Part shown: positions 1-8,055 of the stretch, in pieces
How the letters are laid out: each line of letters opens with the position of its first letter
Numbering within the stretch: position 1 is the stretch's first letter
NCBI RefSeq assembly: GCF_900103345.1
Contig: NZ_LT629702.1
Location: 5,681,501-5,745,500, forward strand
From: Pseudomonas azotoformans
Lineage (GTDB): Bacteria > Pseudomonadota > Gammaproteobacteria > Pseudomonadales > Pseudomonadaceae
Direction: 5' to 3'
DNA length: 64,000 bases
Made by a program: the position numbers and the translations under genes
The notes under the pieces: generated by a model
What the model saw: the letters and a program-made list of their open reading frames with translations, nothing else
What the model was told of the DNA's origin: nothing
The model's database searches: none

Positions 1-1
1 G

Positions 2-1837
2 CTGCAATTGGTGCCGGTGGTTTCCTACGACGGGGTGCCGGGTTCAACCAGGGACGACCTGGAAAAAGCCGTGGCGCTTGAAGCCATGCTGGGTCGGGTA
101 CGCCACCGTGACGGCCTGGCTCTCGCACAACTTACGGCACGCTTGAGCGCTTTACTGGGCAACCGCCTGGATGATCGTGAGAACCCGCTGGGGCCGGCGC
201 TGCTGTGTGAGTTTTTCCTGCGGGCGGGGCGCAGCCTGGGCGTGGAGATCCGCGTCAAACTGGTCATGCTCAAGCTCTTTGAAAAATACGTGCTCAGTGA
301 TGCCGATCAGCTATACGGTGAAGCCAATCAGCTGCTGGTCGCAACCGGCGTCTTGCCTGAACTCAAGGCCGTACCATCACGGCGCATCGATGGGCGTGCG
401 GCACCTGAGCATCCGCGCGAAGCAACTTCGCCAGTCGCCGACCGGTCCGGTGACGAAAATGGCCAGGAAGCCTTCGCCGCGCTGCAGCCGTTGCTGACGG
501 CGGTACGTGGCAGCGTGGCGCCGACGCTTGAGGCCAGCGCCGAGCCGCTGCCCATTTCCACCCAGGACCTGCTGCGCCTGCTCTCCCATTTGCAGCAGTA
601 CGTGCCGGAGCCTGAGTCTGAGGACGATTTCGACCTGCGCAGCCAGCTTGAGCAGTTGCTCACCCGCGTCAGCGTCAAAAGTGGTAAGTCGCGGGTGGTG
701 GAGGACGCGGACGAAGACGTGATCAATCTGGTCGCGCTGCTGTTTGAGTTCATCCTCAATGACCGGAGCGTGCCCGATGCCTTCAAGGCCTTGATCGGCC
801 GCTTGCAGATTCCCCTGCTGAAAGTGGCGTTGCTGGACAAGAGTGTTTTCAGTCGCAATGGCCACCCGGCGCGGGGTCTGCTCAATGAAATCTCGGCCGC
901 CGCCATGGGCTGCAGCCCGCTGGATGACTACCAACGCGACCATCTTTACCTGCGCATCGAGCAGGTGGTGCAGCGCTTGCTCAACGAATATGTCGAAGAT
1001 CCGGTGATTTTTTCCCAGTTACTCGCTGAGTTCAGCGCGTTTACCGCTGATGAGCGGCGGCGCAGCGACTTGCTCGAACAACACACCCGGGATGCCGAAG
1101 CCGGGCGCGTGCGCACTGAAGCCGCCCGTCAGCGCGTGGCCGATGTGCTGAATAAACGGCTGTTGGGCAAAGTCCTGCCCCGTCCTGTGGTGCAGTTCCT
1201 GCAACAGGCCTGGAGCCAGGTGTTGCTGTTGGCGAGCCTCAAGCACGGCGAGCAGTCGGTGCAATGGCAAGCTGGGCTGCGCACCATGGACGAACTGATC
1301 TGGAGCGTCGGCCTGCAGCAGGACACCGAGGCCGGGCGGCGTTTGCTGGACCAGCTACCAGGCTTGCTCAAGGCCTTGCGCGACGGCTTGACCAGTGCCG
1401 CGTTCGACCCCTTCAGCACCCGCGAATTTTTTGTGCGCTTGCAGGCGTTGCATATCCAGGCGCCTGAAGGTGTTGATGAGCTGATCGAGGTGCGTGAGCC
1501 ATTTGTGCTGAGTACGGGGTCACCCGACCCGGTCACCGAGCTGCCGGGTGACGACCCTGACCTGTACAAGGCTCTCCAACTTAAAGTGGGCGACTGGGTA
1601 GTATTCCAGGAAGGCCAGGCCAGCACGCTGCGCTGCAAGCTGACAGCGATCATGGCACCGGCCAACACTTATGTGTTCATCAGCCGCACGGGGCTCAAGG
1701 TATTGGAGAAAAGTGCCGGTCAATTGGCAATGGCGTTCAAGTGTGGCGCACTGCATACGCTGGAAGACGGGCCATTGTTCGAGCGCGCCCTGATGGCCGT
1801 GGTGGGCAAGCTGCGTCAACTCGACTGCGGCAAGTGA
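2..1837 (+). CDS. DUF1631 family protein, 5'-truncated by window edge
   Basis: The frame is already open at base 2, so the start lies outside the window; 611 residues are visible, and family members are usually longer than 700. The protein is mostly helical and soluble, with no signal peptide or membrane segment. It is rich in Leu, Glu, Asp and Arg, with a Pro/Glu-rich linker around visible residues 130-160. The last 110 or so residues form a PilZ-like beta-rich part (GDWVVFQEG, then TYVFISRTGLKV). The assignment to DUF1631 rests on overall resemblance and on its place just upstream of ampD, as I recall for PAO1. Molecular function is unknown. A TTG at base 8 could be read as a start but has no ribosome binding site in view. 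Confidence 0.75.
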   Translation: MQLVPVVSYDGVPGSTRDDLEKAVALEAMLGRVRHRDGLALAQLTARLSALLGNRLDDRENPLGPALLCEFFLRAGRSLGVEIRVKLVMLKLFEKYVLSDADQLYGEANQLLVATGVLPELKAVPSRRIDGRAAPEHPREATSPVADRSGDENGQEAFAALQPLLTAVRGSVAPTLEASAEPLPISTQDLLRLLSHLQQYVPEPESEDDFDLRSQLEQLLTRVSVKSGKSRVVEDADEDVINLVALLFEFILNDRSVPDAFKALIGRLQIPLLKVALLDKSVFSRNGHPARGLLNEISAAAMGCSPLDDYQRDHLYLRIEQVVQRLLNEYVEDPVIFSQLLAEFSAFTADERRRSDLLEQHTRDAEAGRVRTEAARQRVADVLNKRLLGKVLPRPVVQFLQQAWSQVLLLASLKHGEQSVQWQAGLRTMDELIWSVGLQQDTEAGRRLLDQLPGLLKALRDGLTSAAFDPFSTREFFVRLQALHIQAPEGVDELIEVREPFVLSTGSPDPVTELPGDDPDLYKALQLKVGDWVVFQEGQASTLRCKLTAIMAPANTYVFISRTGLKVLEKSAGQLAMAFKCGALHTLEDGPLFERALMAVVGKLRQLDCGK

Positions 1838-1898
1838 TCGCAACCGGAGGGTCGAACGCGGCATACTGGTCACACTTTGTATCGCTCAAGGAACCTAT

Positions 1899-2462
1899 AT
1901 GCAGTTGGACCCCACCAGCGGTTGGTGCCAGGGCATCCGTCATTGCCCTTCGCCCAACTTCAACGAGCGCCCCGCCGGCGAAATCTCACTGTTGGTGGTG
2001 CATAACATCAGCCTGCCACCGGCGCAGTTCGCCACCGGCAAAGTGCAGGAATTTTTCCAGAATCGCCTGGATGTCACGGAACATCCCTACTTTGAAGGGA
2101 TTGCCGACCTACGGGTGTCTGCGCATTTTCTGATTGAACGTGATGGCGCATTGACGCAGTTTGTATCCTGCATTGACCGCGCCTGGCACGCCGGGGTGTC
2201 GTATTTCGAGGGGCGCGACACCTGCAATGATTTTTCCCTGGGGATAGAGCTGGAGGGCACGGATGACCTGCCGTTCACCGACGCTCAATATGCCGCACTG
2301 ATCGACCTGACCCGCCAGTTGCTGGTGGCTTACCCGGGCATCACCCCCCAGCGCATTTGTGGCCACAGCGATATTGCTCCGGGACGCAAGACCGACCCCG
2401 GCCCCGCTTTTGATTGGACGCGCTTTCGCAGCGCCCTGCAGGATGGAGGACACGCACGATGA
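1899..2462 (+). CDS. ampD: 1,6-anhydro-N-acetylmuramyl-L-alanine amidase AmpD
   Basis: This is a cytoplasmic zinc amidase that removes the stem peptide from anhydromuropeptides during peptidoglycan recycling. In Pseudomonas its loss raises AmpR-dependent ampC expression. The 187-residue length matches the family. Zinc ligands are His35 (VVHNIS), His156 (GHSDIAPGRKTDPGP) and Asp166; Glu117 (GIELEG) and Lys164 occupy the catalytic positions. There is no signal peptide, as expected for AmpD rather than the periplasmic AmpDh paralogs. The stop overlaps the ampE start (ATGA), so the two genes are very likely co-transcribed and translationally coupled. Confidence 0.96.
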   Translation: MQLDPTSGWCQGIRHCPSPNFNERPAGEISLLVVHNISLPPAQFATGKVQEFFQNRLDVTEHPYFEGIADLRVSAHFLIERDGALTQFVSCIDRAWHAGVSYFEGRDTCNDFSLGIELEGTDDLPFTDAQYAALIDLTRQLLVAYPGITPQRICGHSDIAPGRKTDPGPAFDWTRFRSALQDGGHAR

Positions 2463-3295
2463 GTTTCCTGGTATTGGTGCTGGCCGTATGGATCGAGAAG
2501 TTTTCGGCCCTGCGCCAGCGGTTGCAGCGAGATGGCGGTTGGTTGCGCGAACTGGCCAAGCTGGAATCGAGCCCGCGCATGGGCAAGCAGCCCTGGCTGA
2601 TTCTGACGTTGCTGGTGTTGTTGCCGGTGGCCTTGCTGGCGCTGTTGCTGCTGGTGCTGGAGCCGGTGGCCTACGGACTCTTGGCGTTACCGGTGCACTT
2701 GCTGGTGGTGATCTACAGCCTGGGCCGTGGTGATCTGCTCGCCGGGCTGGGTCCGTTCCGCGATGCCTGGCGACGCGGTGACCTGCAGGCCGCTGAGCAT
2801 GTGGCCGAACGTGACCTTAGCCTGAGCGCCGACAGCGGCGAGCAATTGCTCGAGCGCGTCCAGGGCCATCTGTTGTGGCAGGCCTACCAGAGCTTTTTCG
2901 CAGTGATTTTCTGGTACTTTCTGCTCGGCCCGGTTGCCGCCCTGGCTTATCGCCTGCTCGCACTGGCCAGCGAGCACAGCAAGAACCCTTTGGTAGCCGA
3001 GCGCGCCAGCCAACTGCGCCACGCGTTCGATTGGCTGCCGGTTCGCCTGCTGGCGGCCAGCTTTGCCTTGGTCGGCAACTTCGTCGCCGTCAGCCGTGTA
3101 ATGCTCCATGAGTTGCTGAGCTGGGATATCAGCGCCGCCCAACTGGTGGAAAAAGTCGGCCTGGTCGCCGCCGAAATCCCGCCACCGGCGGTCGGCCCCG
3201 AGGGCATCAACAGCCTGGACCGACTCTGGGAACTGCTGCTGCGCGCAGCGGTGTTGTGGTACGCCGGCTTCGCCATCTGGACCGTCCTCCCCTGA
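2459..3295 (+). CDS. ampE: AmpE, inner-membrane regulatory signalling protein
   Basis: A 278-residue membrane protein encoded directly after ampD. The ATG at 2459 overlaps the ampD stop; an in-frame upstream ATG (2414) lies inside ampD and is less likely. Strong hydrophobic segments are visible near residues 42-90 (LILTLLVLLPVALLALLLL), near 142-165 and at the C-terminus. AmpE is a family of polytopic inner-membrane proteins tied genetically to beta-lactamase regulation and cell-wall recycling. Its biochemical activity is not firmly established, and a CobD/AmpE-like fold is assigned to the family. The gene is followed by a repeat/hairpin region that probably ends the ampDE transcript. Confidence 0.93.
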   Translation: MSFLVLVLAVWIEKFSALRQRLQRDGGWLRELAKLESSPRMGKQPWLILTLLVLLPVALLALLLLVLEPVAYGLLALPVHLLVVIYSLGRGDLLAGLGPFRDAWRRGDLQAAEHVAERDLSLSADSGEQLLERVQGHLLWQAYQSFFAVIFWYFLLGPVAALAYRLLALASEHSKNPLVAERASQLRHAFDWLPVRLLAASFALVGNFVAVSRVMLHELLSWDISAAQLVEKVGLVAAEIPPPAVGPEGINSLDRLWELLLRAAVLWYAGFAIWTVLP

Positions 3296-3299
3296 CCTT

Positions 3300-3346
3300 G
3301 TAGCGAGCGGGCTTGCCCCGCGCCGGGCTGCAACGCAGCCCCCCTG
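3300..3346. repeat. REP-like palindromic repeat after ampE
   Basis: Two short hairpins in tandem: GCGGGCTTGCCCCGC and GGGCTGCAACGCAGCCC. This pattern is common as a short intergenic repeat in fluorescent pseudomonads. It lies just after the ampE stop and may help define the 3' end of the ampDE mRNA. There is no clear T-tract. Confidence 0.55.
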
Positions 3347-3451
3347 CCCATTAACCTTAAGTTACAAAACTCCCTTTCAAATTGAGCTATACAGATGCTG
3401 GCTAACTGCCGCCCTGCACCTCAATAAAAATAAAAGAAAGGGAGTTCACCT

Positions 3452-5482
3452 GTGAAGAGCTTGCTCTATCCCGCCGTCGCCCTGATGAATCGCCTGAGCT
3501 TCGGCATGAAGTTCAGCCTGATCAGTGTGTTGTTCCTGCTGCCGATGCTGGCGACCAACTATTACCTGGTACGTGATTCGTGGCGTGAATTCCAAGGCAC
3601 CCGCGTGGAACTGCAAAGCCTCGATTTACTCGGCAGCAGCCTGACCCTGCGCCGCGACCTGGAAACCCTCAATAACCAGGTGCAGATCAACGCCACCCTC
3701 GGCCAGTCCGGCAAAGCCGGCGACCTTGAAGGCAAGATCAGTGCCCTTGAAGCCAGTGTGCTCAGCCGCCTGCAAGGCCTCGACGCCATGGCTACCGAGC
3801 CTGAGCAGATTGCGGCTTTTGACGCCAAGCGCGACGAGATGATCGCGGCCTTCCAGGCCCAGCAACAGGAAACGTCGCTGCTGAGCAAAAGTGCACTGAT
3901 CGGCAAGTTGCTCAACAAATCGCAGATGCTCAGCCAGATCATCGCCAGCCAATCCGGGCTGAGCCGCGACTCTCAGAGCGACCTGCGTCAACTCAGCGAG
4001 CTGATCACCAGCGTCACCCCACAAGTCACCCAGGCTCTGGGTGAAGGCCGGGCGATGGGCGCGTATTCCCTGGGCCAGGGGTTTCTCAATTCTTCGTCCA
4101 GCACGCGGTTTGACGAGCTGTTGCAGCAATTGGAAAAACTCCAGGCCGAATATGGCCTGAAGTTGCAGGATGCCCTGGGTTCCAGCGCAGCGGCGCACGC
4201 GGCACTCGACACCCTGGCCAAAGCCAGCAATGCCAGCCTCAAGCATGGCAGTGAGTTGTTTGAAGAACAGGTGGTGATGGCCGAAACCCTCGACGCGCCC
4301 TGGCAGGGTTTCTACGACAGCGTCAGCCAACTCATGGCCCAGACTTATCAGTTGGATGACGCCACCCTGGCCTTCCTCGGGCAGCAGTTGGAGCAACGCC
4401 TGGCGCAGAACCGCACGCACATGGTGGTGCTGGTCTCGGCCCTGAGCGCGGTGTTTTTGCTGATCTTCTATTTGTACGCCGGTTTCTACGCGTCCACCCG
4501 CACCACGCTGCGACGTCTGGGTGCGATGATGGACAAAGTGGCGGCCGGTGACATGACCGTCACCTTTGTTGCCCATAGTCGCGACGAGTTGGGTGACCTG
4601 GGCCAGGTGTTCAACGGCACCGTGGCGAAGATCCATGACTTGATCGAGCGCGTCGGGCACACCGTCAGCCAGGTCGAACTCCAGGCCGGCCAGGTGGAAA
4701 CGGTCTCGGCCCAGAGCAACCAGGCGGTGTCCGGGCAGCGTAGCCAGATCGAGCAGGTGGCGACGGCCATGAATCAGATGTCGTCCACCGCCCAGGAAGT
4801 CGCACGCAGTGCGGCAGCGGCCGTCAGCAGTGCCCACAGCGTCAATGACGAAACCGTCAGTGGACGCGGCCTGGTGCAATCCCAGCAGGGCAGCATTGCG
4901 CGGCTGGCCTCGGAAATCGATCAGTCGGTGCAGGTGATCAACCAGTTGGCCACCGACAGCCAGTCCATCAGCAGCGTGCTGGAGGTGATCAAAAGCATCG
5001 CCGAGCAAACCAACCTGCTGGCACTCAATGCCGCCATCGAAGCTGCCCGGGCCGGTGAGCAGGGGCGCGGTTTTGCAGTGGTGGCCGACGAGGTGCGCAC
5101 CCTGGCCAGGCGTACTCAGCATTCCACCGAAGAAATCGAACAGATGATCAGCCGTTTGCACAGCGGTGTGGCCGCCGCCGTGAAGGCCATGGGTACCAGC
5201 CATGCCATGGCGAATGGCACGGTAGGGCAATCGGAAAAGGTCCAGCAGGCACTGGAAAACATTCTTGGCGCCGTGGGAATGATCGTCGACCAGAACCAGC
5301 AGATCGCTGCCGCCGTGGAGCAACAGACCGCTGTCGCCCATGACATCGACCAGAACATCGTCGAAATCAACCGCGCCGGCGAGCATGCGGCCCAGGGCGC
5401 ACACCAGACCGAAGCGGCGAGCCGGCAGCTGTCTATGCAGGTGATTGAGTTGAAGCAATTGATCGGTGCGTTTCGAGTGTAG
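3452..5482 (+). CDS. Methyl-accepting chemotaxis protein
   Basis: A 676-residue transducer. It has a first membrane segment at about residues 18-38, a roughly 280-residue helical periplasmic sensor, a second membrane segment at about 322-345 ([19 protein letters not shown]), a HAMP domain at about 346-400 and a long coiled-coil signalling domain. The conserved hairpin tip ([20 protein letters not shown]) lies near residues 520-540. The start is GTG at 3452, preceded by AAGGGAG. No C-terminal CheR-docking pentapeptide is seen; the protein ends IGAFRV. The ligand cannot be deduced. The gene appears to be a single-gene unit. By position it resembles the MCP gene that I recall between ampE and speC in PAO1. 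Confidence 0.93.
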   Translation: MKSLLYPAVALMNRLSFGMKFSLISVLFLLPMLATNYYLVRDSWREFQGTRVELQSLDLLGSSLTLRRDLETLNNQVQINATLGQSGKAGDLEGKISALEASVLSRLQGLDAMATEPEQIAAFDAKRDEMIAAFQAQQQETSLLSKSALIGKLLNKSQMLSQIIASQSGLSRDSQSDLRQLSELITSVTPQVTQALGEGRAMGAYSLGQGFLNSSSSTRFDELLQQLEKLQAEYGLKLQDALGSSAAAHAALDTLAKASNASLKHGSELFEEQVVMAETLDAPWQGFYDSVSQLMAQTYQLDDATLAFLGQQLEQRLAQNRTHMVVLVSALSAVFLLIFYLYAGFYASTRTTLRRLGAMMDKVAAGDMTVTFVAHSRDELGDLGQVFNGTVAKIHDLIERVGHTVSQVELQAGQVETVSAQSNQAVSGQRSQIEQVATAMNQMSSTAQEVARSAAAAVSSAHSVNDETVSGRGLVQSQQGSIARLASEIDQSVQVINQLATDSQSISSVLEVIKSIAEQTNLLALNAAIEAARAGEQGRGFAVVADEVRTLARRTQHSTEEIEQMISRLHSGVAAAVKAMGTSHAMANGTVGQSEKVQQALENILGAVGMIVDQNQQIAAAVEQQTAVAHDIDQNIVEINRAGEHAAQGAHQTEAASRQLSMQVIELKQLIGAFRV

Positions 5483-5608
5483 GAATTGTGTGTAGGTTGT
5501 CTTGCTTGCGGCTGTAGTGCTTGTCCTGATTTCCCCGCGTGTCTTTTCTGGCGGCGTGAATGGGTGAGAATTTGTTTCAGACAAATTCACGTTCAGGGGA
5601 GCACGACG

Positions 5609-6040
5609 ATGACCATTGCAGTCGGCATCAAAGGGCATTGCGCCCATTGTGATATCAGGTTTGAACTCAAGCCCTGGCAGTTGAATGCCATCGCCATCGA
5701 AGAGCCCTTCGATTGCCCGTATTGCCAGCAGTTCTTGCAATTGAGTTGCCCTCGGCAATTACGGGCGCTCAAGGTGTTGGGTCACTGGGCGCTGGTGCAG
5801 CCGAGCATGGCGGTGTTCACCTGCATGGTGCTGATCGTGGCTCTGGTCACGGAATGGGTGGGGCTGATCACGGTGATCGGGCAGTTCAACGTGTCACTGG
5901 TGGTGCTGCTGGTGCATTTTCTGGCGCTGCGTTATGCCCGTTACCGGCAGCGGATCACGTTGGACCTGCAAGTGGTCACGCCAGTGTTACCAATTGAACA
6001 GCTCGCACGCATTGCGTGTGCTCGCCTCAGCCAACGATAG
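5609..6040 (+). CDS. Small zinc-ribbon, two-helix membrane protein of unknown function
   Basis: 143 residues, starting at ATG 5609 after AGGGGA at 5595-5600. The N-terminal part carries two CxxC pairs (Cys11/Cys14 and Cys36/Cys39), which would form a zinc ribbon. The middle (about residues 68-110) holds two adjacent hydrophobic stretches, FTCMVLIVALVTEWVGLI and VSLVVLLVHFLALRYA, followed by a basic tail. I do not recognise a named family. An upstream in-frame start at 5486 would add a Cys-rich extension but has no good ribosome site. The last 54 bases overlap the 3' end of the convergent tatD gene. Function is unknown; a membrane-anchored metal- or nucleic-acid-binding role is only a guess. 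Confidence 0.7.
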   Translation: MTIAVGIKGHCAHCDIRFELKPWQLNAIAIEEPFDCPYCQQFLQLSCPRQLRALKVLGHWALVQPSMAVFTCMVLIVALVTEWVGLITVIGQFNVSLVVLLVHFLALRYARYRQRITLDLQVVTPVLPIEQLARIACARLSQR

Positions 6041-6769
6041 CGGGCTGATGCCCATGCGCTCGGCCAGGGCGGTGCAGATGGCCGGCAGGTGTTCGGGGCT
6101 GTTGCGTTGGCCGGGAAACATGGCAGGCGCCATATCCGGTGAATCGGTTTCCAGCACCACCGATTCCAACGGCAGTTGCGCCAGCACCTTGTGCATGCGC
6201 AAGGCCTGGGGCCAGGTGGGGGCGCCGCCCAACCCCAGTTTGAAGCCGAGCTTGATGTACTCGCGAGCCTCTTCGTGGCTGCCGGCAAACGCATGGATGA
6301 TGCCGCCGCGGGGCAGGCGGATGCGCTTGAGGGTGGCGATCACGGCGGCGTGACTGCGGCGCACGTGCAGCAATGCTGGCAGTTGGAACTCCACGGCCAG
6401 TTTGAGCTGGGCTTCAAACAGGCTTTGCTGGCGCTCGCGGTCCAACTGTTCGAGGAAGTAATCCAGGCCGATCTCGCCCACTGCACACAGTTGCCGATGG
6501 CCACGCAGGCGCGTCAACCAGTCGCCCAACGCCGTCAGGTCGGGGGGACGGTGGTCATCGAGGTACACCGGGTGCAGGCCAAAGGCGGCGAACAAACCTT
6601 CGTCCGCTTGCACCAGGTCCCACAGCCTTTGCCAATTCTGCTGATACACCCCCAACACCACCATGCGCCGCACGCCCAGCGCTCGGCTCTGGGTGAGGAC
6701 TTCCCGGCGATCATCATCGAAATCCGGGAAGTCCAGATGCGTATGGGTGTCGATCAGCTCCACGCTCAA
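5987..6769 (-). CDS. TatD family metal-dependent hydrolase
   Basis: A 260-residue TIM-barrel hydrolase of the TatD DNase family. Metal ligands visible are His9 and His11 (IDTHTHLDFP), Glu in AVGEIGLDYF, His in LLHVRRSHAA, His in IIHAFAGSHEE and Asp in LETDSPDMAP. The family has 3'-5' exonuclease/DNase activity in vitro. The gene follows cra with a 4-base stop/start overlap, so it probably sits in the same transcript. That arrangement is known in pseudomonads, but no functional link to fructose metabolism is evident. It is one of several TatD-type paralogs expected in a Pseudomonas genome, so I give no symbol. Confidence 0.93.
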   Translation of the reverse strand: MSVELIDTHTHLDFPDFDDDRREVLTQSRALGVRRMVVLGVYQQNWQRLWDLVQADEGLFAAFGLHPVYLDDHRPPDLTALGDWLTRLRGHRQLCAVGEIGLDYFLEQLDRERQQSLFEAQLKLAVEFQLPALLHVRRSHAAVIATLKRIRLPRGGIIHAFAGSHEEAREYIKLGFKLGLGGAPTWPQALRMHKVLAQLPLESVVLETDSPDMAPAMFPGQRNSPEHLPAICTALAERMGISPLSLAEASTRNACELFNW

Positions 6770-7761
6770 GCCTCGTGAATACGCTGCTTGAACGTCCGGC
6801 CGATGGCGTGCACGCCGGGTTGATACTGTTCTTCTTCGATCGCGGCCAGGGCCAGGCGCAGGGCGGTATCGGCGATCAGTTGGTGTTGCTGGGCCATGGC
6901 GTTGACCGGCAACGGCAGGAAGTCCAGCAACTGGGTATCACCAAAGGTGCCCAGGCGCAGCGGGCGCGACTTGAGCGGGAAGTCATGCAGCGCGTCGAAC
7001 ACGCCTTGCAGCAGCACGTAGGACGTGGTCACCAGCGCGTCAGGCAAATGCCCCAGTTGCTGTAGAAGTTGCTCCATCAGCTGTCGGCCGCAGTCGCGAC
7101 TGAAGGCTTCTGCGTGTTCGACGATCACCTCGCCGGTGAACCCCGCAAGGGCTTCACGGAAACCGGCGGCGCGTTCCTGGCTGATGCTCAGTTCGGGTCG
7201 TGCGCCGATCAGCACGATCTGCTTTGGCAGCGGTTGCAGCAGGCTGCTGGTCAACTGCTGGCACGCCTGGCGGTCATCGCTGACCACCGAACAGAACTGA
7301 TCCGCGCCCATCACCCGGTCAATGGCAATCACCGGCAACCCCTTGGCTTGCAGCTCACGGTAACTGTCATCGCTGGCGGGCAGGCAACTGGCGACGAACA
7401 GCGCATCACAACGTCGTGCGCGGAACAGTTGCAGCAACTGGCGTTCGCTGTCGGCGTCGTCGTCGGAGCTGGCGATCAGCAACTGATAGCCGCGCGCCCG
7501 TGCGCCTTGTTCCAGCAGCTTGGCGATGCGTGCGTAACTGGGGTTTTCCAGATCAGGCAGGATGAAACCCAAGGTACGCGTGTGCCGACTGCGCAGCCCG
7601 GCGGCCTGTGGGTTAGGAGTAAAGCCATGGGCTTCGACGACAGCCCGCACCCGTTCGACGGTGGCGTTGCTGATGCGTTGCTGTTCGGCCTTGCCATTGA
7701 TGACGTAGCTGGCGGTGGTCACGGACACACCGGCCAGGCGGGCGATATCACTGAGTTTCAA
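6766..7761 (-). CDS. cra: Catabolite repressor/activator Cra (FruR), LacI family
   Basis: A 331-residue LacI/GalR regulator. The N-terminal helix-turn-helix is at about residues 3-25 (LSDIARLAGVSVTTASYVIN), followed by a hinge and a periplasmic-binding-protein-like effector domain. In Pseudomonas the effector is fructose-1-phosphate, the product of FruA/FruB uptake, and the main target is fruBKA. The start is a TTG at 7761, preceded by AAGGAAA at suitable spacing; no ATG fits the conserved N-terminus better. The gene faces fruB divergently across about 300 bp containing a consensus Cra operator (7907-7918), so Cra may control both directions. Confidence 0.95.
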   Translation of the reverse strand: MKLSDIARLAGVSVTTASYVINGKAEQQRISNATVERVRAVVEAHGFTPNPQAAGLRSRHTRTLGFILPDLENPSYARIAKLLEQGARARGYQLLIASSDDDADSERQLLQLFRARRCDALFVASCLPASDDSYRELQAKGLPVIAIDRVMGADQFCSVVSDDRQACQQLTSSLLQPLPKQIVLIGARPELSISQERAAGFREALAGFTGEVIVEHAEAFSRDCGRQLMEQLLQQLGHLPDALVTTSYVLLQGVFDALHDFPLKSRPLRLGTFGDTQLLDFLPLPVNAMAQQHQLIADTALRLALAAIEEEQYQPGVHAIGRTFKQRIHEA

Positions 7762-7906
7762 ACCGGGATTTCCTTGTTTTCTGGAGCTTGCCCCGACATT
7801 TTGTCCAATCGTAACCGATTCCAGGACTCGACCAATGTCTCAGCTCAAGTGCCGAGCGGTTGTTCAAGGATGCGCAATTAACGCGTAATCTGCCATAAAT
7901 TCTAGA

Positions 7907-7918
7907 TTAAACGTTTCA
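7907..7918. promoter_or_regulatory. Cra operator in the cra-fruB intergenic region
   Basis: TTAAACGTTTCA, identical to the operator that I recall being described for Cra in front of fruB of P. putida. It lies 138 bp upstream of the fruB start and 146 bp upstream of the cra start. Binding here would repress fruBKA until fructose-1-phosphate releases Cra. This is the only close match I see in the intergenic region. Confidence 0.8.
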
Positions 7919-8020
7919 GCCAGCGTATTTTTACGACGTTCGCGACTGAGTAACTACTGCCAATTGACTGCTCAGTCAGCTATTGATGCACAACCATTAC
8001 ACTGTTTGTTTAAAACAATA

Positions 8021-8049
8021 CCTAGTGCGGCCACCGCACTAACTAGGAG
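8021..8049 (+). promoter_or_regulatory. Hairpin overlapping the fruB ribosome binding site
   Basis: CCTAG (8021-8025) can pair with CTAGG (8043-8047), and TGCGG (8026-8030) with CCGCA (8034-8038), around a CCA loop and a 4-base bulge. An alternative inner stem is AGTGCGG/CCGCACT. The right arm contains the AGG of the AGGAG Shine-Dalgarno sequence (8045-8049), seven bases before the ATG. The stem could therefore limit fruB translation. It is seen only as base pairing; regulation is inference. Confidence 0.5.
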
Positions 8050-8055
8050 AACGGC

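Noticed and set aside
3626..5758. Antisense open frame (710 codons) opposite the chemoreceptor gene
   Set aside because: The plus-strand protein has all MCP features; the antisense product has no recognisable domain.
8011..8018. TAAAACAA as a Crc/Hfq (AANAANAA) site for fruB
   Set aside because: One mismatch, and almost 40 bases upstream of the start codon rather than at it; not enough to annotate.
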